Assembly (NCBI GenBank): GCA_036494815.1
Contig: DASXNV010000088.1
Span: forward strand, 5,447-69,446
Source of the DNA: Poindextera sp036494815
Lineage (GTDB): Bacteria > Pseudomonadota > Alphaproteobacteria > Caulobacterales > Caulobacteraceae
Direction of reading: 5' to 3'
Length of the DNA stretch: 64,000 bases
Part shown: positions 43,067-51,924 of the stretch, piece after piece
How the letters are laid out: the number at the start of each line of letters is the position of its first letter
Numbering within the stretch: position 1 is the first letter of the stretch
Notes under the pieces: model-generated
The model's database searches: none
Told to the model about the DNA's origin: nothing
Seen by the model: the letters and a program-made list of their open reading frames with translations, nothing else
Translations under genes and position numbers: made by a program

Positions 43067-43909
43067 TCAAGCCGCCGCTACGCGCCGTGCGCGCTCGCGG
43101 CCGACAACCTCACGGGCCAGTTTCAGATAGGCCTGACTGCCCGTGCATTTCAAATCATAGACCAGCACCGGCTTGCCGAAGGACGGGGCCTCGGAGACCC
43201 GCACATTGCGCGGTATCACGGTCTCATAGACCTTGTCGCCGAAATGGCTGCGCACATCCTGGGCCACCTGGTCCGACAGGCTGTTGCGGCGGTCATACAT
43301 GGTCAGCACCACGCCCTGGATCTCCAGTCGCGGATTGAGGCTGGCGCGGACCAGCTCCACCGTACGCATCAACTGGGTCAGGCCTTCCAGGGCGAAGAAT
43401 TCGCACTGCAACGGCACCAGCACGGCGTCGGCGGCGGCCATGGCGTTGACCGTTAACAGGTTCAAAGACGGTGGGCAGTCGATCAGCACATAGGTATAGG
43501 CCGGTCCGCCGGGCGCGTTGCGCACCACGTCCAGGGCGTCGCGCAGGCGGAAAGACCGCCGCTGAGCCTGGGCCAGTTCCAATTCCACGCCCGACAGGTC
43601 CGGATCCGCGGGCACCAGGGACAGGCCTGGCAGGGCGGTGGGCGTGGCTGCATCGACCAGGGGGGCGCCATTGACGATCACGTCATAGGCTGTGGTCTTG
43701 CGCTTGCCCCGCGGCACGCCCAGGCCCGTGGAGGCGTTGCCCTGCGGGTCCATGTCGATGATCAGCACGCGTTCGCCCACAGCCGCCAGAGCGGTGCCCA
43801 GGTTGATCGCCGTGGTGGTCTTGCCGACGCCGCCCTTCTGGTTGGACACCGAAAGCACACGTAGGGCCTGGTATGGCCGGGAGCCGGGCAGATCGGACGA
43901 ATCAGACAC
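43067..43909 (-). CDS. parA: Chromosome-partitioning ATPase ParA
   Basis: A 280-residue deviant-Walker ATPase that drives segregation of the ParB-parS complex from pole to pole. The Walker A motif is QKGGVGKTTTAINLG (signature Lys25, Lys30), with DMDPQGNASTGLG (A') and LIDCPPSLNLLTVNA (Walker B). It begins with GTG 43909, overlapping the rsmG end by eight bases, so parAB translation is tied to rsmG. Confidence 0.98.
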   Translation of the reverse strand: MSDSSDLPGSRPYQALRVLSVSNQKGGVGKTTTAINLGTALAAVGERVLIIDMDPQGNASTGLGVPRGKRKTTAYDVIVNGAPLVDAATPTALPGLSLVPADPDLSGVELELAQAQRRSFRLRDALDVVRNAPGGPAYTYVLIDCPPSLNLLTVNAMAAADAVLVPLQCEFFALEGLTQLMRTVELVRASLNPRLEIQGVVLTMYDRRNSLSDQVAQDVRSHFGDKVYETVIPRNVRVSEAPSFGKPVLVYDLKCTGSQAYLKLAREVVGRERARRVAAA

Positions 43910-44549
43910 GGGAGACCTTTTTCAGTTCGACGATGCGGCCTTGGGTATGGCTAAGGCTGGGTGTGAGGTGGGACTCGAAAGACCAAGATATTGCGGCTTC
44001 TGCGAGCTCAGCCTCAACATCTTGTCCCTTGAGAAACAGGCCGACCGCACCGCGCTTCAGGTAGGGCTGGGCATACCCCAGGAGTCTGACCATGGGCGCA
44101 CAGGCCCGGGCGGTGACCACATCGACCCGCAGCGTGAGGTCTTCAGCGCGGGCGTTGTGGACCACGGCGGGCAGGTCCAGGACACGAACCACTTCGCTGA
44201 GGAAGCGACAGCGCTTGGCCATGCTTTCCACAAGGTGAACCTCTGCGCCGTCGCGGCCCTTGAGCAGACAAGCCAACACAATGCCCGGAAAGCCCGCGCC
44301 AGCGCCCAGATCAGCGAAACTGAGGGCGTCGGGAGCATGAGTCAGCAGCTGGGCGCTGTCCAGCACGTGACGGCTCCAGAACTCCGCCTCGGCCGAGGGG
44401 CCAACCAGGTTCATCCGGGTGTTCCAGTCGAACAGCAGAACGCGAAATTGCTCCAGGTCCGCCATCTGGGCGTCGCTGGCGCCCATCATCGCTTGAAACT
44501 CGGTGGCTCCGAAGGAGGCGGCGGGGGTCATCGGGCCGTCGCCCGGCAT
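43902..44549 (-). CDS. rsmG: 16S rRNA (guanine527-N7)-methyltransferase RsmG
   Basis: A SAM-dependent methyltransferase of the 530 loop. About 215 residues, with FRVLLFDWNTRMNLVGPS, the SAM loop FADLGAGAGFPGIVLA, EVHLVESMAKRCRFL and VVTARACAPM. Three ATGs near the start are possible (44579, 44549, 44531); the one at 44549 follows the mnmG stop by four bases. The mnmG-rsmG-parA-parB order is the classic origin-proximal cluster. Confidence 0.95.
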   Translation of the reverse strand: MPGDGPMTPAASFGATEFQAMMGASDAQMADLEQFRVLLFDWNTRMNLVGPSAEAEFWSRHVLDSAQLLTHAPDALSFADLGAGAGFPGIVLACLLKGRDGAEVHLVESMAKRCRFLSEVVRVLDLPAVVHNARAEDLTLRVDVVTARACAPMVRLLGYAQPYLKRGAVGLFLKGQDVEAELAEAAISWSFESHLTPSLSHTQGRIVELKKVSRV

Positions 44550-44553
44550 CGCC

Positions 44554-46413
44554 TCAAGCGGCGCGGGCGCGGCGGACATGGGCGAGCAATGCGGTGATGG
44601 CGCCGGGGGTGACGCCCTCGATGCGGGCGGCTTGACCAAGGGTCAAGGGCCTGACCGCCGCCAGTTTTTCACGGGCCTCGATCGAAAGGCCGCCGACGGC
44701 GGCGTAGTCCAGGGTCGGGGGCAGGCGAAGATCCTCGTCGCGCCGGAAGGCGGCCACGTCGGCGGCCTGGCGGTCGAGATAGCCGGCATAGCCCGCTTCG
44801 ATCTCGACCTGCTCTCGCACGGCGGCTGGCCATGCGCTGATTTCCGGCCAGACCGCGGCGAGGTCGTCGAAGCGGATGTCGGGATAGGCCAGAAGCTGCA
44901 TCAGATCCCGACGCTGGCCATCAGGATTGACGCGGAAACCGGCCTTGGCCGCGTCGCTGGGCTTGAGGTTCAGGCTGTGAGCCTGTCGCCGGGCGGCGGC
45001 GAGAGCCTCGGCCTTGCCCGTATAGGCCTCGGCCCGCTTAGCCCCGACCAAACCAAGCGCAATCCCACGTCCGGTCAGGCGCTGATCGGCGTTGTCCGCG
45101 CGCAGGGTCAGGCGAAATTCGGCCCGACTAGTGAACATGCGATAAGGCTCGGTGACGCCACGGGTGACAAGGTCGTCGATCATCACCCCCAGATAGGCCT
45201 CGTCGCGAGCGAACGTGATCGCGTCGGCGCCGGAAGCGGCGCGGGCGGCGTTGAGGCCCGCGGCCAGGCCCTGGGCGCCGGCTTCTTCATAACCGGTGGT
45301 GCCATTGATCTGGCCAGCCAGATAAAGGCCAGGCAGGCGCTTGACCTCCAGGCTCGGATCCAGCTCGCGCGGATCCACATAGTCGTATTCGATGGCGTAG
45401 CCGTAGCGGCGCACCTTGACCTGCTCCAGGCCCGGAATGGTGCGCAGAAACAGGTCCTGGGTCGCTTCGGACACCGAGGTCGAGATGCCGTTGGGATAGA
45501 CGGTGTCATCATCCAGGCCCTCCGGCTCCAGGAAGATCTGGTGGCTGTCGCGGTCGGCGAAGCGGACCACCTTGTCCTCAATTGACGGGCAATAGCGCGG
45601 GCCGCGCCCCTGGATGCGGCCACCATAGACCGCCGATTCCCCGAGGCGGTCGGCGATGATCCGGTGGGTTTCCTCGGTGGTGGCCGTGACGCCGCATTGG
45701 ATCTGCGCCCGGTCGATGCGTCCGGTGAGGAAGGAAAAGGGCGTCGGCGTTTCGTCGCCAGCCTGCATCTCCAGCCGGTCCCAGGCGATAGTGCGGCCGT
45801 CCAGGCGAGCCGGGGTGCCAGTCTTCAGCCGGCCCATATCCAGGCCAAGGCAATAGAGACGATCCGCCAAGCCGATCGAGGGCGCGTCGCCGACGCGACC
45901 GGCAGGGACGCGGGTCTCACCCAGATGGATCAGCCCTTTGAGAAAGGTGCCAGTGGTCAGCACCACCTGGCCCGTGTTCCACGTGCGGCCATCGGCGGCG
46001 GTGATTCCGGCCACCCGGCCATTCTCGACGATCAGGTCCTCCACCGAAGCCGCCTCGATGGACAGATTAGACTGGGCCGCGAGGGCGTCCTGCATGGCCT
46101 GGCGATAGAGTTTGCGGTCGATCTGAGCGCGGGGGCCGCGCACCGCCGGCCCCTTGGAGCGGTTGAGCAACCGAAACTGAATGCCAGCCACGTCGGCCAT
46201 CCGGCCCATCAGGCCGTCCAGAGCGTCGATCTCCCGTACCAGATGACCCTTGCCCAACCCGCCGATGGCAGGGTTGCACGACATCTCGCCGATTGTCTCG
46301 ATCTTGTGGGTGAGCAAAAGGGTGCGCGCGCCCAGCCGAGCCGAGGCCGCGGCGGCTTCGCATCCGGCGTGACCGCCGCCGATGACAATGACATCCCAGA
46401 AGGGCGAGGACAT
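44554..46413 (-). CDS. mnmG: tRNA uridine-34 carboxymethylaminomethyl enzyme MnmG
   Basis: A 619-residue FAD enzyme that works with MnmE at the wobble uridine. The N-terminal VIGGGHAGCEAAAASARLG binds FAD; PRAQIDRKLYRQAMQ, LTTGTFLKGLIHLGE and PGLYLAGQINGTTGYEEAGAQG are family hallmarks. The ATG at 46413 is the conserved start; the frame further upstream runs into a parS site. An 11-base parS half-site occurs by chance or design inside the gene at 45975. Confidence 0.97.
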   Translation of the reverse strand: MSSPFWDVIVIGGGHAGCEAAAASARLGARTLLLTHKIETIGEMSCNPAIGGLGKGHLVREIDALDGLMGRMADVAGIQFRLLNRSKGPAVRGPRAQIDRKLYRQAMQDALAAQSNLSIEAASVEDLIVENGRVAGITAADGRTWNTGQVVLTTGTFLKGLIHLGETRVPAGRVGDAPSIGLADRLYCLGLDMGRLKTGTPARLDGRTIAWDRLEMQAGDETPTPFSFLTGRIDRAQIQCGVTATTEETHRIIADRLGESAVYGGRIQGRGPRYCPSIEDKVVRFADRDSHQIFLEPEGLDDDTVYPNGISTSVSEATQDLFLRTIPGLEQVKVRRYGYAIEYDYVDPRELDPSLEVKRLPGLYLAGQINGTTGYEEAGAQGLAAGLNAARAASGADAITFARDEAYLGVMIDDLVTRGVTEPYRMFTSRAEFRLTLRADNADQRLTGRGIALGLVGAKRAEAYTGKAEALAAARRQAHSLNLKPSDAAKAGFRVNPDGQRRDLMQLLAYPDIRFDDLAAVWPEISAWPAAVREQVEIEAGYAGYLDRQAADVAAFRRDEDLRLPPTLDYAAVGGLSIEAREKLAAVRPLTLGQAARIEGVTPGAITALLAHVRRARAA

Positions 46414-46528
46414 GACACTAAGATGGGTTGGAGCGGGGTCAGGCCTGGGCCGGACTCGGAGTCTTCTTATACGGGTCGGCGGGAGCGGCGTCGAGACGGC
46501 GCGAACCACCGCGACATCATCAGCGCAG

Positions 46529-46544
46529 TGTTCCACGTGGAACA
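46529..46544. promoter_or_regulatory. parS site 1
   Basis: TGTTCCACGTGGAACA, a perfect 16-bp palindrome matching the ParB-binding parS consensus. It lies in the 175-base gap between mnmE and mnmG, 28 bases from parS site 2 (end to start) and about 8 kb left of the proposed origin. Confidence 0.95.
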
Positions 46545-46571
46545 TGGCGACGGGGCAGATAGGGACCTGAG

Positions 46572-46587
46572 TGTTTCACGTGGAACA
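46572..46587. promoter_or_regulatory. parS site 2
   Basis: TGTTTCACGTGGAACA, a palindrome except at one pair, and a known type of parS variant. It ends one base before the last base of the mnmE stop codon. Confidence 0.92.
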
Positions 46588-46588
46588 C

Positions 46589-47944
46589 TCACTTGCCGAT
46601 GCAGAATCGCGCAAACACCCGATCCAGCACGTCCTCAGCATCGATCCTTCCCCCGACCCGCGCCAGACAGCGGGCCGCTAACCGCACATCCTCTGCCGCA
46701 AGCTCGACCTCGAACCGGCCCTCCAGTTCCGCCAGGGCGCGCAGAAGATGGTCCCGCGCGTCGGTCAGATCCCGGCGGTGCCGCGCCCGCGTCGCCGCCG
46801 GAAATTCCGCACCGGATAGCTCGTCGATGACCCGCGCTGTCAATCGATCGGACATGGCCTGAAAACCTTGGCCTGATCTGAGGGACAGGTTCAAAAACTC
46901 CAGGCCCAGAGAGGCCGCCCAGGACCGCGCCGCACCACCGCCGGCGCCGCCATCCAGATCGCTCTTGTTGAGAAGCACGAGGTCTCCCGACCGAGCCCAT
47001 TCGGTCACCGCCCGCCATTCGTCGCCAGCCGCCGCCGCATCCACGACCAAGAGCCGTAAGTCCGCGCGGGCGGCGCGGTCCGAAGCGCGGCGAACACCCT
47101 CAACCTCAATCAGGTCAACGGACTCCCGCAGCCCTGCCGTATCGGCCACAAGAACGCGGAAGCCGGCCAGGTCGAGAGCCACTTCGATCACGTCCCGCGT
47201 GGTGCCGGGTGTCGGGGTGACGATGGCGGCGTCGGAGCCCGCCAGGGCGTTGAGCAGGCTGGACTTGCCGGCGTTGGGCGCGCCGATCAGGGCGATGCGG
47301 AACCCCTCGCGCACCCGCTCGCCGCGCGCGCCATCGGCCAGGGCTGCGTCCAGATCCGCGGCGACCCGCAAGATCGGCGCCCGGGCCTCGGCCGCGACGG
47401 TCTCTGGCACGTCTTCATCCGGAAAATCGACCGCGGCCTCAAGACCGGCCATGGCGTCGATCAGGGCTTCCCGCCAGGCCGCATGTCGACCGGATAGCTC
47501 CCCGTCCAGCTGGGCCAGGGCCTGCCGGCGCTGCGCCTCAGTTTCCGCATCGACCAGATCGGCCACCGCCTCGGCCTGCGCCAGATCGAGCCGGCCATGC
47601 TCGAAGGCCCGGCGAGTGAATTCCCCCGGTTCGGCCAAGCGGAGCCCCAACCCAACGAGGGCCTCGATCACAGCTTCGGTCACCGCCGCGCCGCCATGCA
47701 GGTGCAGCTCGGCGCTATCCTCCCCCGTGAAACTCGCCGGCCCAGGAAACCAGAGCACCAGGGCCTGGTCCAGCACCGCGCCATCGCCCGGCCGGCGCAG
47801 ATCCCGCAAACTGGCGCGACGCGGGCGCAAAGCGCCAGGCGTCAGCTCGGCTATAGCCTGGCGCGTCCCGGGTCCCGAAAGCCGGACCACCGCAACGGCG
47901 GCGCGGCCCGCAGCGGTGGCGGGGGCGAAGATCGTGTCCGACAT
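46589..47944 (-). CDS. mnmE: tRNA modification GTPase MnmE
   Basis: A 451-residue GTPase partner of MnmG. The N-terminal formyl-THF-like domain starts TIFAPATAAGRAAVAVVRLSG; the G domain has GAPNAGKSSLLNAL (G1), DTAGLRE (G3) and NKSD (G4); the C-terminal catalytic motif is CIGK. It is separated from mnmG by the two parS sites. Confidence 0.97.
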   Translation of the reverse strand: MSDTIFAPATAAGRAAVAVVRLSGPGTRQAIAELTPGALRPRRASLRDLRRPGDGAVLDQALVLWFPGPASFTGEDSAELHLHGGAAVTEAVIEALVGLGLRLAEPGEFTRRAFEHGRLDLAQAEAVADLVDAETEAQRRQALAQLDGELSGRHAAWREALIDAMAGLEAAVDFPDEDVPETVAAEARAPILRVAADLDAALADGARGERVREGFRIALIGAPNAGKSSLLNALAGSDAAIVTPTPGTTRDVIEVALDLAGFRVLVADTAGLRESVDLIEVEGVRRASDRAARADLRLLVVDAAAAGDEWRAVTEWARSGDLVLLNKSDLDGGAGGGAARSWAASLGLEFLNLSLRSGQGFQAMSDRLTARVIDELSGAEFPAATRARHRRDLTDARDHLLRALAELEGRFEVELAAEDVRLAARCLARVGGRIDAEDVLDRVFARFCIGK

Positions 47945-47964
47945 CCCGCTTCAGCCTCGGGCGC

Positions 47965-48201
47965 TCAGCCCTTGGTTCCACCGGCCGCGGCCATCATCAG
48001 TTTGCGGAACTGTTCCTGGGCGGCGCCGCCAAAGGCCATCCAGTTCTTCATCAGTTCGTCCGGCTGCAGGGCGGCCATGTTGTCCTTCAGCCGCACCTGC
48101 ATCTCGCTGACCAGTTGCTCATTCAGTGCGGTGACATCCGGCAGGCCCAGAAAGGCCCGCGCCTCCTGCGGCGTGCACTCGACATTGACCGTCGCCTTCA
48201 T
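47965..48201 (-). CDS. DUF6489-like small protein
   Basis: A 78-residue protein reading MKATVNVECTPQEARAFLGLPDV, then an amphipathic helix with MKNWMAFGGAAQEQFRKLM. It matches my memory of the alphaproteobacterial DUF6489 family found beside mnmE and phasin-like proteins. The function is unknown. It lies 20 bases before mnmE and is likely co-transcribed. Confidence 0.8.
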   Translation of the reverse strand: MKATVNVECTPQEARAFLGLPDVTALNEQLVSEMQVRLKDNMAALQPDELMKNWMAFGGAAQEQFRKLMMAAAGGTKG

Positions 48202-48332
48202 GGCCACCTCCACCGAATCCCGCAAAACGCGAGAGCCACAACTTTGTTATGAGCCTTTCCCGGCCCCACGCGCTAGAGGCATTGCCGCACCGATTGAATC
48301 AATCCGCCACCCGACCGGACGCAAGGACACCC

Positions 48333-49031
48333 ATGACCGACGAACGTCTCACCATCACCACCCCCGCCGGATCGTTCAAGGCCTATGTGGCTCGGCCCGA
48401 CGCCAAGTCGGCCCCGGCTATTGTCGTCATTCAGGAGATCTTTGGGGTCAACGCTGTGATGCGCGGGGTCTGTGACGACCTCGCCGACCAGGGTTTCATC
48501 GCCATCTGCCCCGACCTGTTCTGGCGGATCGAACCTGGAATCGACATCACCGATCAGAGCGACGCCGAGTGGAAGAGGGCCTTCGAACTCTACAATGCTT
48601 TCGACGTCGACGCCGGAGTGGGCGACATCGACGCCACTATTGATCTGATCCGCGGCGACCCTCAGTGCAGCGGCAAGGTAGGCGCCGTTGGCTTCTGCCT
48701 TGGTGGCCTGCTCTCCTATTTGACCGCCACCCGCACCGGTAGCGATGCGAGCGTCGCCTATTACGGCGTCGGCATCGACAAGTTCACTGGCGAGGCCGTA
48801 AAGCTGGTCCATCCCCTGATGCTGCACATCGCCGAGGAGGACCAGTTCGTGCCGAAGCCGGCGCAGGAGCTGATCCTGACCGCGCTCAAGAACCACGCCC
48901 ACATCGAGATCCATACCTATCCCGGCCGCGACCACGCCTTTGCCCGAAAAGGAGGTGAGCACTATGACGCTCACGACGCCGGCTTAGCCAACCAAAGAAC
49001 TCTGGACTTCTTCAGGGTCGCCCTGGGCTGA
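48333..49031 (+). CDS. Dienelactone hydrolase family protein
   Basis: A 232-residue alpha/beta hydrolase. Features are IVVIQEIFGVNAVMRGVCDDLADQGFIAI near residue 35, the nucleophile elbow GFCLGG with catalytic Cys, and the terminal GRDHAFARKGG with catalytic His. The family includes carboxymethylenebutenolidase, but genomic context gives no aromatic pathway, so the substrate is unknown. The start is ATG 48333; parS site 3 follows the stop by five bases. Confidence 0.92.
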   Translation: MTDERLTITTPAGSFKAYVARPDAKSAPAIVVIQEIFGVNAVMRGVCDDLADQGFIAICPDLFWRIEPGIDITDQSDAEWKRAFELYNAFDVDAGVGDIDATIDLIRGDPQCSGKVGAVGFCLGGLLSYLTATRTGSDASVAYYGVGIDKFTGEAVKLVHPLMLHIAEEDQFVPKPAQELILTALKNHAHIEIHTYPGRDHAFARKGGEHYDAHDAGLANQRTLDFFRVALG

Positions 49032-49036
49032 ATAGA

Positions 49037-49052
49037 TGTTTCACGTGAAACA
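49037..49052. promoter_or_regulatory. parS site 3
   Basis: TGTTTCACGTGAAACA, the canonical parS palindrome, extended by GA/TC on both sides to 20 bp of perfect symmetry. About 5.5 kb left of the proposed origin. Confidence 0.97.
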
Positions 49053-49059
49053 TCTTCAA

Positions 49060-49082
49060 GGCTCGGCTAACAGAGCCGAGCC
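49060..49082 (+). terminator. Hairpin after the dienelactone hydrolase gene
   Basis: GGCTCGGCT (49060-49068), a five-base loop and the exact complement (49074-49082). No T-run follows, so termination is possible but not assured; it follows parS site 3 by eight bases. Confidence 0.5.
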
Positions 49083-49178
49083 AACAACACGACACCGATC
49101 CTTCGCATAGATGTCTCTCGCCGCCCCGGCGCGCCTGGCCACCGCCGCGCCAGACCAAACCCGTTACAGGAGCAAACC

Positions 49179-50150
49179 ATGCTGGCGATCCAGGCGACCA
49201 AGACCGGCGGCCCCGAGGTGCTCGAGGCTATCGACTTGCCGACGCCCGAACCCGGGCCCGGCCAAATCCTGGTTCGCCATCGGGCCGTCGGGCTCAACTT
49301 CATCGACACCTACCAGCGTTCCGGGCTCTATCCGATCAAGTTCCCCGCCGTGCTCGGACAGGAAGGGGCGGGGATCATCGAGGCCGTCGGACAGGGCGTC
49401 ACTCGCTTCAAGGAGGGCGATCGCGTCGCCTATGGCTCGGGTCCGCTCGGCGCCTATGCCGAAGCCCACGTAGTCCCGGCCGACAGAGCGGTGAAAGTGC
49501 CCGCCGGCATCCCCCTGGAGACCGCTGCCGCGATCATGCTCAAGGGCATGACCGCCGAGTTCCTTCTGCGTCGCTGCCACACCGTCTTGTCCGGCGAGAC
49601 CATATTAGTCCATGCCGCGGCGGGCGGGGTCGGCACATTGATGACTCAATGGGCCAGCGCCCTGGGCGCCCATGTGATCGGCACGGTCGGTTCCACGGCC
49701 AAGGCCGAACTCGCCCGCGCCCACGGCTGCCAGCATGTGATCCTCTATCGCGAGGAAGACGTGACCGCCCGCGTGCGCGAGATCACTGGCGGCAAAGGGG
49801 TGCCCGTGGTCTATGATGGGGTAGGGGCGGCGACCTTCGAGGCCAGCCTGGCCAGCCTGGCCCGGCGCGGCATGTTGGTCAGCTATGGCAATGCTTCTGG
49901 CCCGGCGCCGGCGATCGAACCGGCGAGATTGGCCCGTGGCGGCTCGTTGTTCCTGACCCGGCCGACCCTGTTCGACTATATCGCCACGTCTCCCGAGCTG
50001 GACTCCAGCGCAGCGGCGGTGTTCGAGGTGGTCGCTTCGGGCGCGGTCAAGGTCGAAATCGGCCAGACGTTTCCCCTGGCTGACGCCCGCCGGGCGCACG
50101 AGGCGCTCGAGGGGCGGGAGACGACCGGGGCGAGTTTGTTGCTGCCCTAG
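49179..50150 (+). CDS. NADPH:quinone reductase, zinc-independent MDR family
   Basis: A 323-residue medium-chain reductase. QOR features are VGLNFIDTYQRSGLYP near residue 45, GQEGAGIIEAVG, VPAGIPLETAAAIMLKGMTA, and the NADPH motif HAAAGGVGTLMTQWA. There are no zinc ligands, as in quinone oxidoreductases. It is convergent with rho. Confidence 0.93.
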   Translation: MLAIQATKTGGPEVLEAIDLPTPEPGPGQILVRHRAVGLNFIDTYQRSGLYPIKFPAVLGQEGAGIIEAVGQGVTRFKEGDRVAYGSGPLGAYAEAHVVPADRAVKVPAGIPLETAAAIMLKGMTAEFLLRRCHTVLSGETILVHAAAGGVGTLMTQWASALGAHVIGTVGSTAKAELARAHGCQHVILYREEDVTARVREITGGKGVPVVYDGVGAATFEASLASLARRGMLVSYGNASGPAPAIEPARLARGGSLFLTRPTLFDYIATSPELDSSAAAVFEVVASGAVKVEIGQTFPLADARRAHEALEGRETTGASLLLP

Positions 50151-50265
50151 AGACGGACCACAGCATCTGCGCCGGTTGCTAGTCCTCATGCCCGGAGGCC
50201 CACTGGGCGGGCGTCTCAGGATGAGGGTGGATGGGCGATGCGCAGAGACACCAAGGAGAAGGCCT

Positions 50266-51663
50266 CTACGTATTCATCGACTGGAAGAAGTCTGCATTGT
50301 TTTTGCTTTGACGCAGCTTGTCCATCAGGAATTCGATCGCATCCTGCGGCCCCATGGGGTTGAGGATACGGCGCAGGACGTAGGTCTTCTGCAGGATATC
50401 CTTGGGCGTGATGAGCTCTTCCTTACGCGTCCCGGACTTGAGGATGTCGATGGCCGGGAAGATCCGCTTGTCGGCGACCTTGCGGTCGAGAATGATTTCC
50501 GAGTTACCGGTGCCCTTGAACTCTTCGAAGATCACTTCGTCCATCCGCGAGCCAGTCTCGATCAGGGCCGTGGCGATGATGGTCAGCGAGCCGCCTTCTT
50601 CCACGTTCCGCGCGGCGCCGAAAAAGCGCTTGGGGCGCTGCAGGGCGTTGGCGTCGACACCACCGGTCAGCACCTTGCCTGATGACGGCACCACCGTGTT
50701 GTAGGCGCGGCCGAGGCGGGTGACCGAATCCAAAAGGATGATCACGTCGCGCTTGTGTTCGACCAGGCGCTTGGCCTTTTCGATCACCATCTCGGCGACC
50801 TGCACGTGGCGAGTGGCGGGTTCGTCGAAGGTCGAGGCGATCACTTCGCCCTTCACCGTGCGCTGCATGTCGGTGACTTCTTCCGGCCGTTCATCGATCA
50901 GCAACACGATCAGATAGGCTTCCGGGTGGTTGGCGGCGATGGACTTGGCGATGTTCTGCAACATCACCGTCTTACCCACCCGCGGCGGAGCGACGATCAG
51001 GCAGCGCTGGCCTTTGCCCAGGGGCGCCACGATATCGATGATCCGGCCCGAGCGATCCTTCAGGGTCGGATCTTCGATCTCCATGGTCAGCCGCTCTTCG
51101 GGATAGAGCGGGGTTAGGTTGTCGAACGCAACCTTGTGACGGACATTGTCGGGGCTTTCGAAATTGACCTGATCGACCTTGACCAGGGCGAAATAGCGTT
51201 CGCCTTCGCGAGGCGAGCGCACGCCGCCGTCCACGGTGTCGCCGGTGCGCAGGCCGAACTTTCGGATCTGCGACGGCGAGACGTAAATGTCGTCGGGACC
51301 AGCCAGGTAGTTGGCTTCCGGGCTGCGCAGGAAGCCGAAGCCGTCCTGCACCACTTCCAAGGTCCCGCTGCCGGAGATTTCGACGCCTTCCTCGGCCAGG
51401 GCCTTGAGGATGGCGAACATCATGTCCTGCTTGAGCATCGAGTTGGCGTTCTCGATCTCCAGGGACTCGGCGAAAGTCACCAGGTCGGCTGGTGACTTCT
51501 CTTTGAGCTGCTGCAGCGACATGCGCGTCAGGCCCATGGCGGCGATGGCCTGGCTGGCGGCGGAAGGCCCCTCGTCGGCGCCGTTGTCGCTGGCGTCGTT
51601 CCCTTCACCGAGAACGTCTTCGATGATGGGGTCGATAAGGGTGTCGATGGGTTCGTCTTGCAT
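50266..51663 (-). CDS. rho: Transcription termination factor Rho
   Basis: A 465-residue hexameric RNA-dependent helicase. It has an acidic N-terminal extension of about 45 residues, the RNA-binding OSB region (GFGFLRSPEANYLAGPDDIYVS), Walker A (APPRVGKTVMLQNIA), the VLLIDERPEEVTDM block and the GGVDANALQRPKRFFGAARN Q-loop/R-loop. The acidic extension is longer than in E. coli Rho, as in other alphaproteobacteria. A structured 261-base leader precedes it. Confidence 0.98.
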   Translation of the reverse strand: MQDEPIDTLIDPIIEDVLGEGNDASDNGADEGPSAASQAIAAMGLTRMSLQQLKEKSPADLVTFAESLEIENANSMLKQDMMFAILKALAEEGVEISGSGTLEVVQDGFGFLRSPEANYLAGPDDIYVSPSQIRKFGLRTGDTVDGGVRSPREGERYFALVKVDQVNFESPDNVRHKVAFDNLTPLYPEERLTMEIEDPTLKDRSGRIIDIVAPLGKGQRCLIVAPPRVGKTVMLQNIAKSIAANHPEAYLIVLLIDERPEEVTDMQRTVKGEVIASTFDEPATRHVQVAEMVIEKAKRLVEHKRDVIILLDSVTRLGRAYNTVVPSSGKVLTGGVDANALQRPKRFFGAARNVEEGGSLTIIATALIETGSRMDEVIFEEFKGTGNSEIILDRKVADKRIFPAIDILKSGTRKEELITPKDILQKTYVLRRILNPMGPQDAIEFLMDKLRQSKNNADFFQSMNT

Positions 51664-51776
51664 AGGAATAAAACTCTATTTCTGGATCGCGCACGGCGAC
51701 CGTTAGGCTCTGGAGTGAGCCCGATCTGATTTCGATGTCGCGCCGGGATCGATTGAAACCGGCGCCGATGGGGGGG

Positions 51777-51815
51777 TTCGGATCTAGAGGCGTCCCGGAC
51801 GGGCGCGGATCCGAA
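51777..51815 (-). promoter_or_regulatory. Long hairpin in the rho leader
   Basis: TTCGGATC (51777-51784) pairs perfectly with GATCCGAA (51808-51815) around a 23-base loop with further CGTCC/GGACG pairing. It lies 114-152 bases before the rho start, followed on the mRNA strand by a C-rich stretch (CCCCCCC at 51770-51776). rho is autoregulated by attenuation in other bacteria; a leader hairpin next to a C-rich track fits that. Confidence 0.45.
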
Positions 51816-51924
51816 AGAAGAAGGGCGGCGCGGCGCAAGGCCTCGCTTCACAGTCAGCGGAACCACAAGCCGCCGGTCAGGTCAAGCGGGGCCTTTGCAG
51901 AAGGCTATGGTCCGCCTCGCCAGC

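Noticed and set aside
50151..50265. Hairpin CCTCAT...ATGAGG between the quinone reductase and rho as a bidirectional terminator
   Set aside because: The arms are short (6 bp) and 31 bases apart with imperfect inner pairing and no T-run; too weak to annotate.
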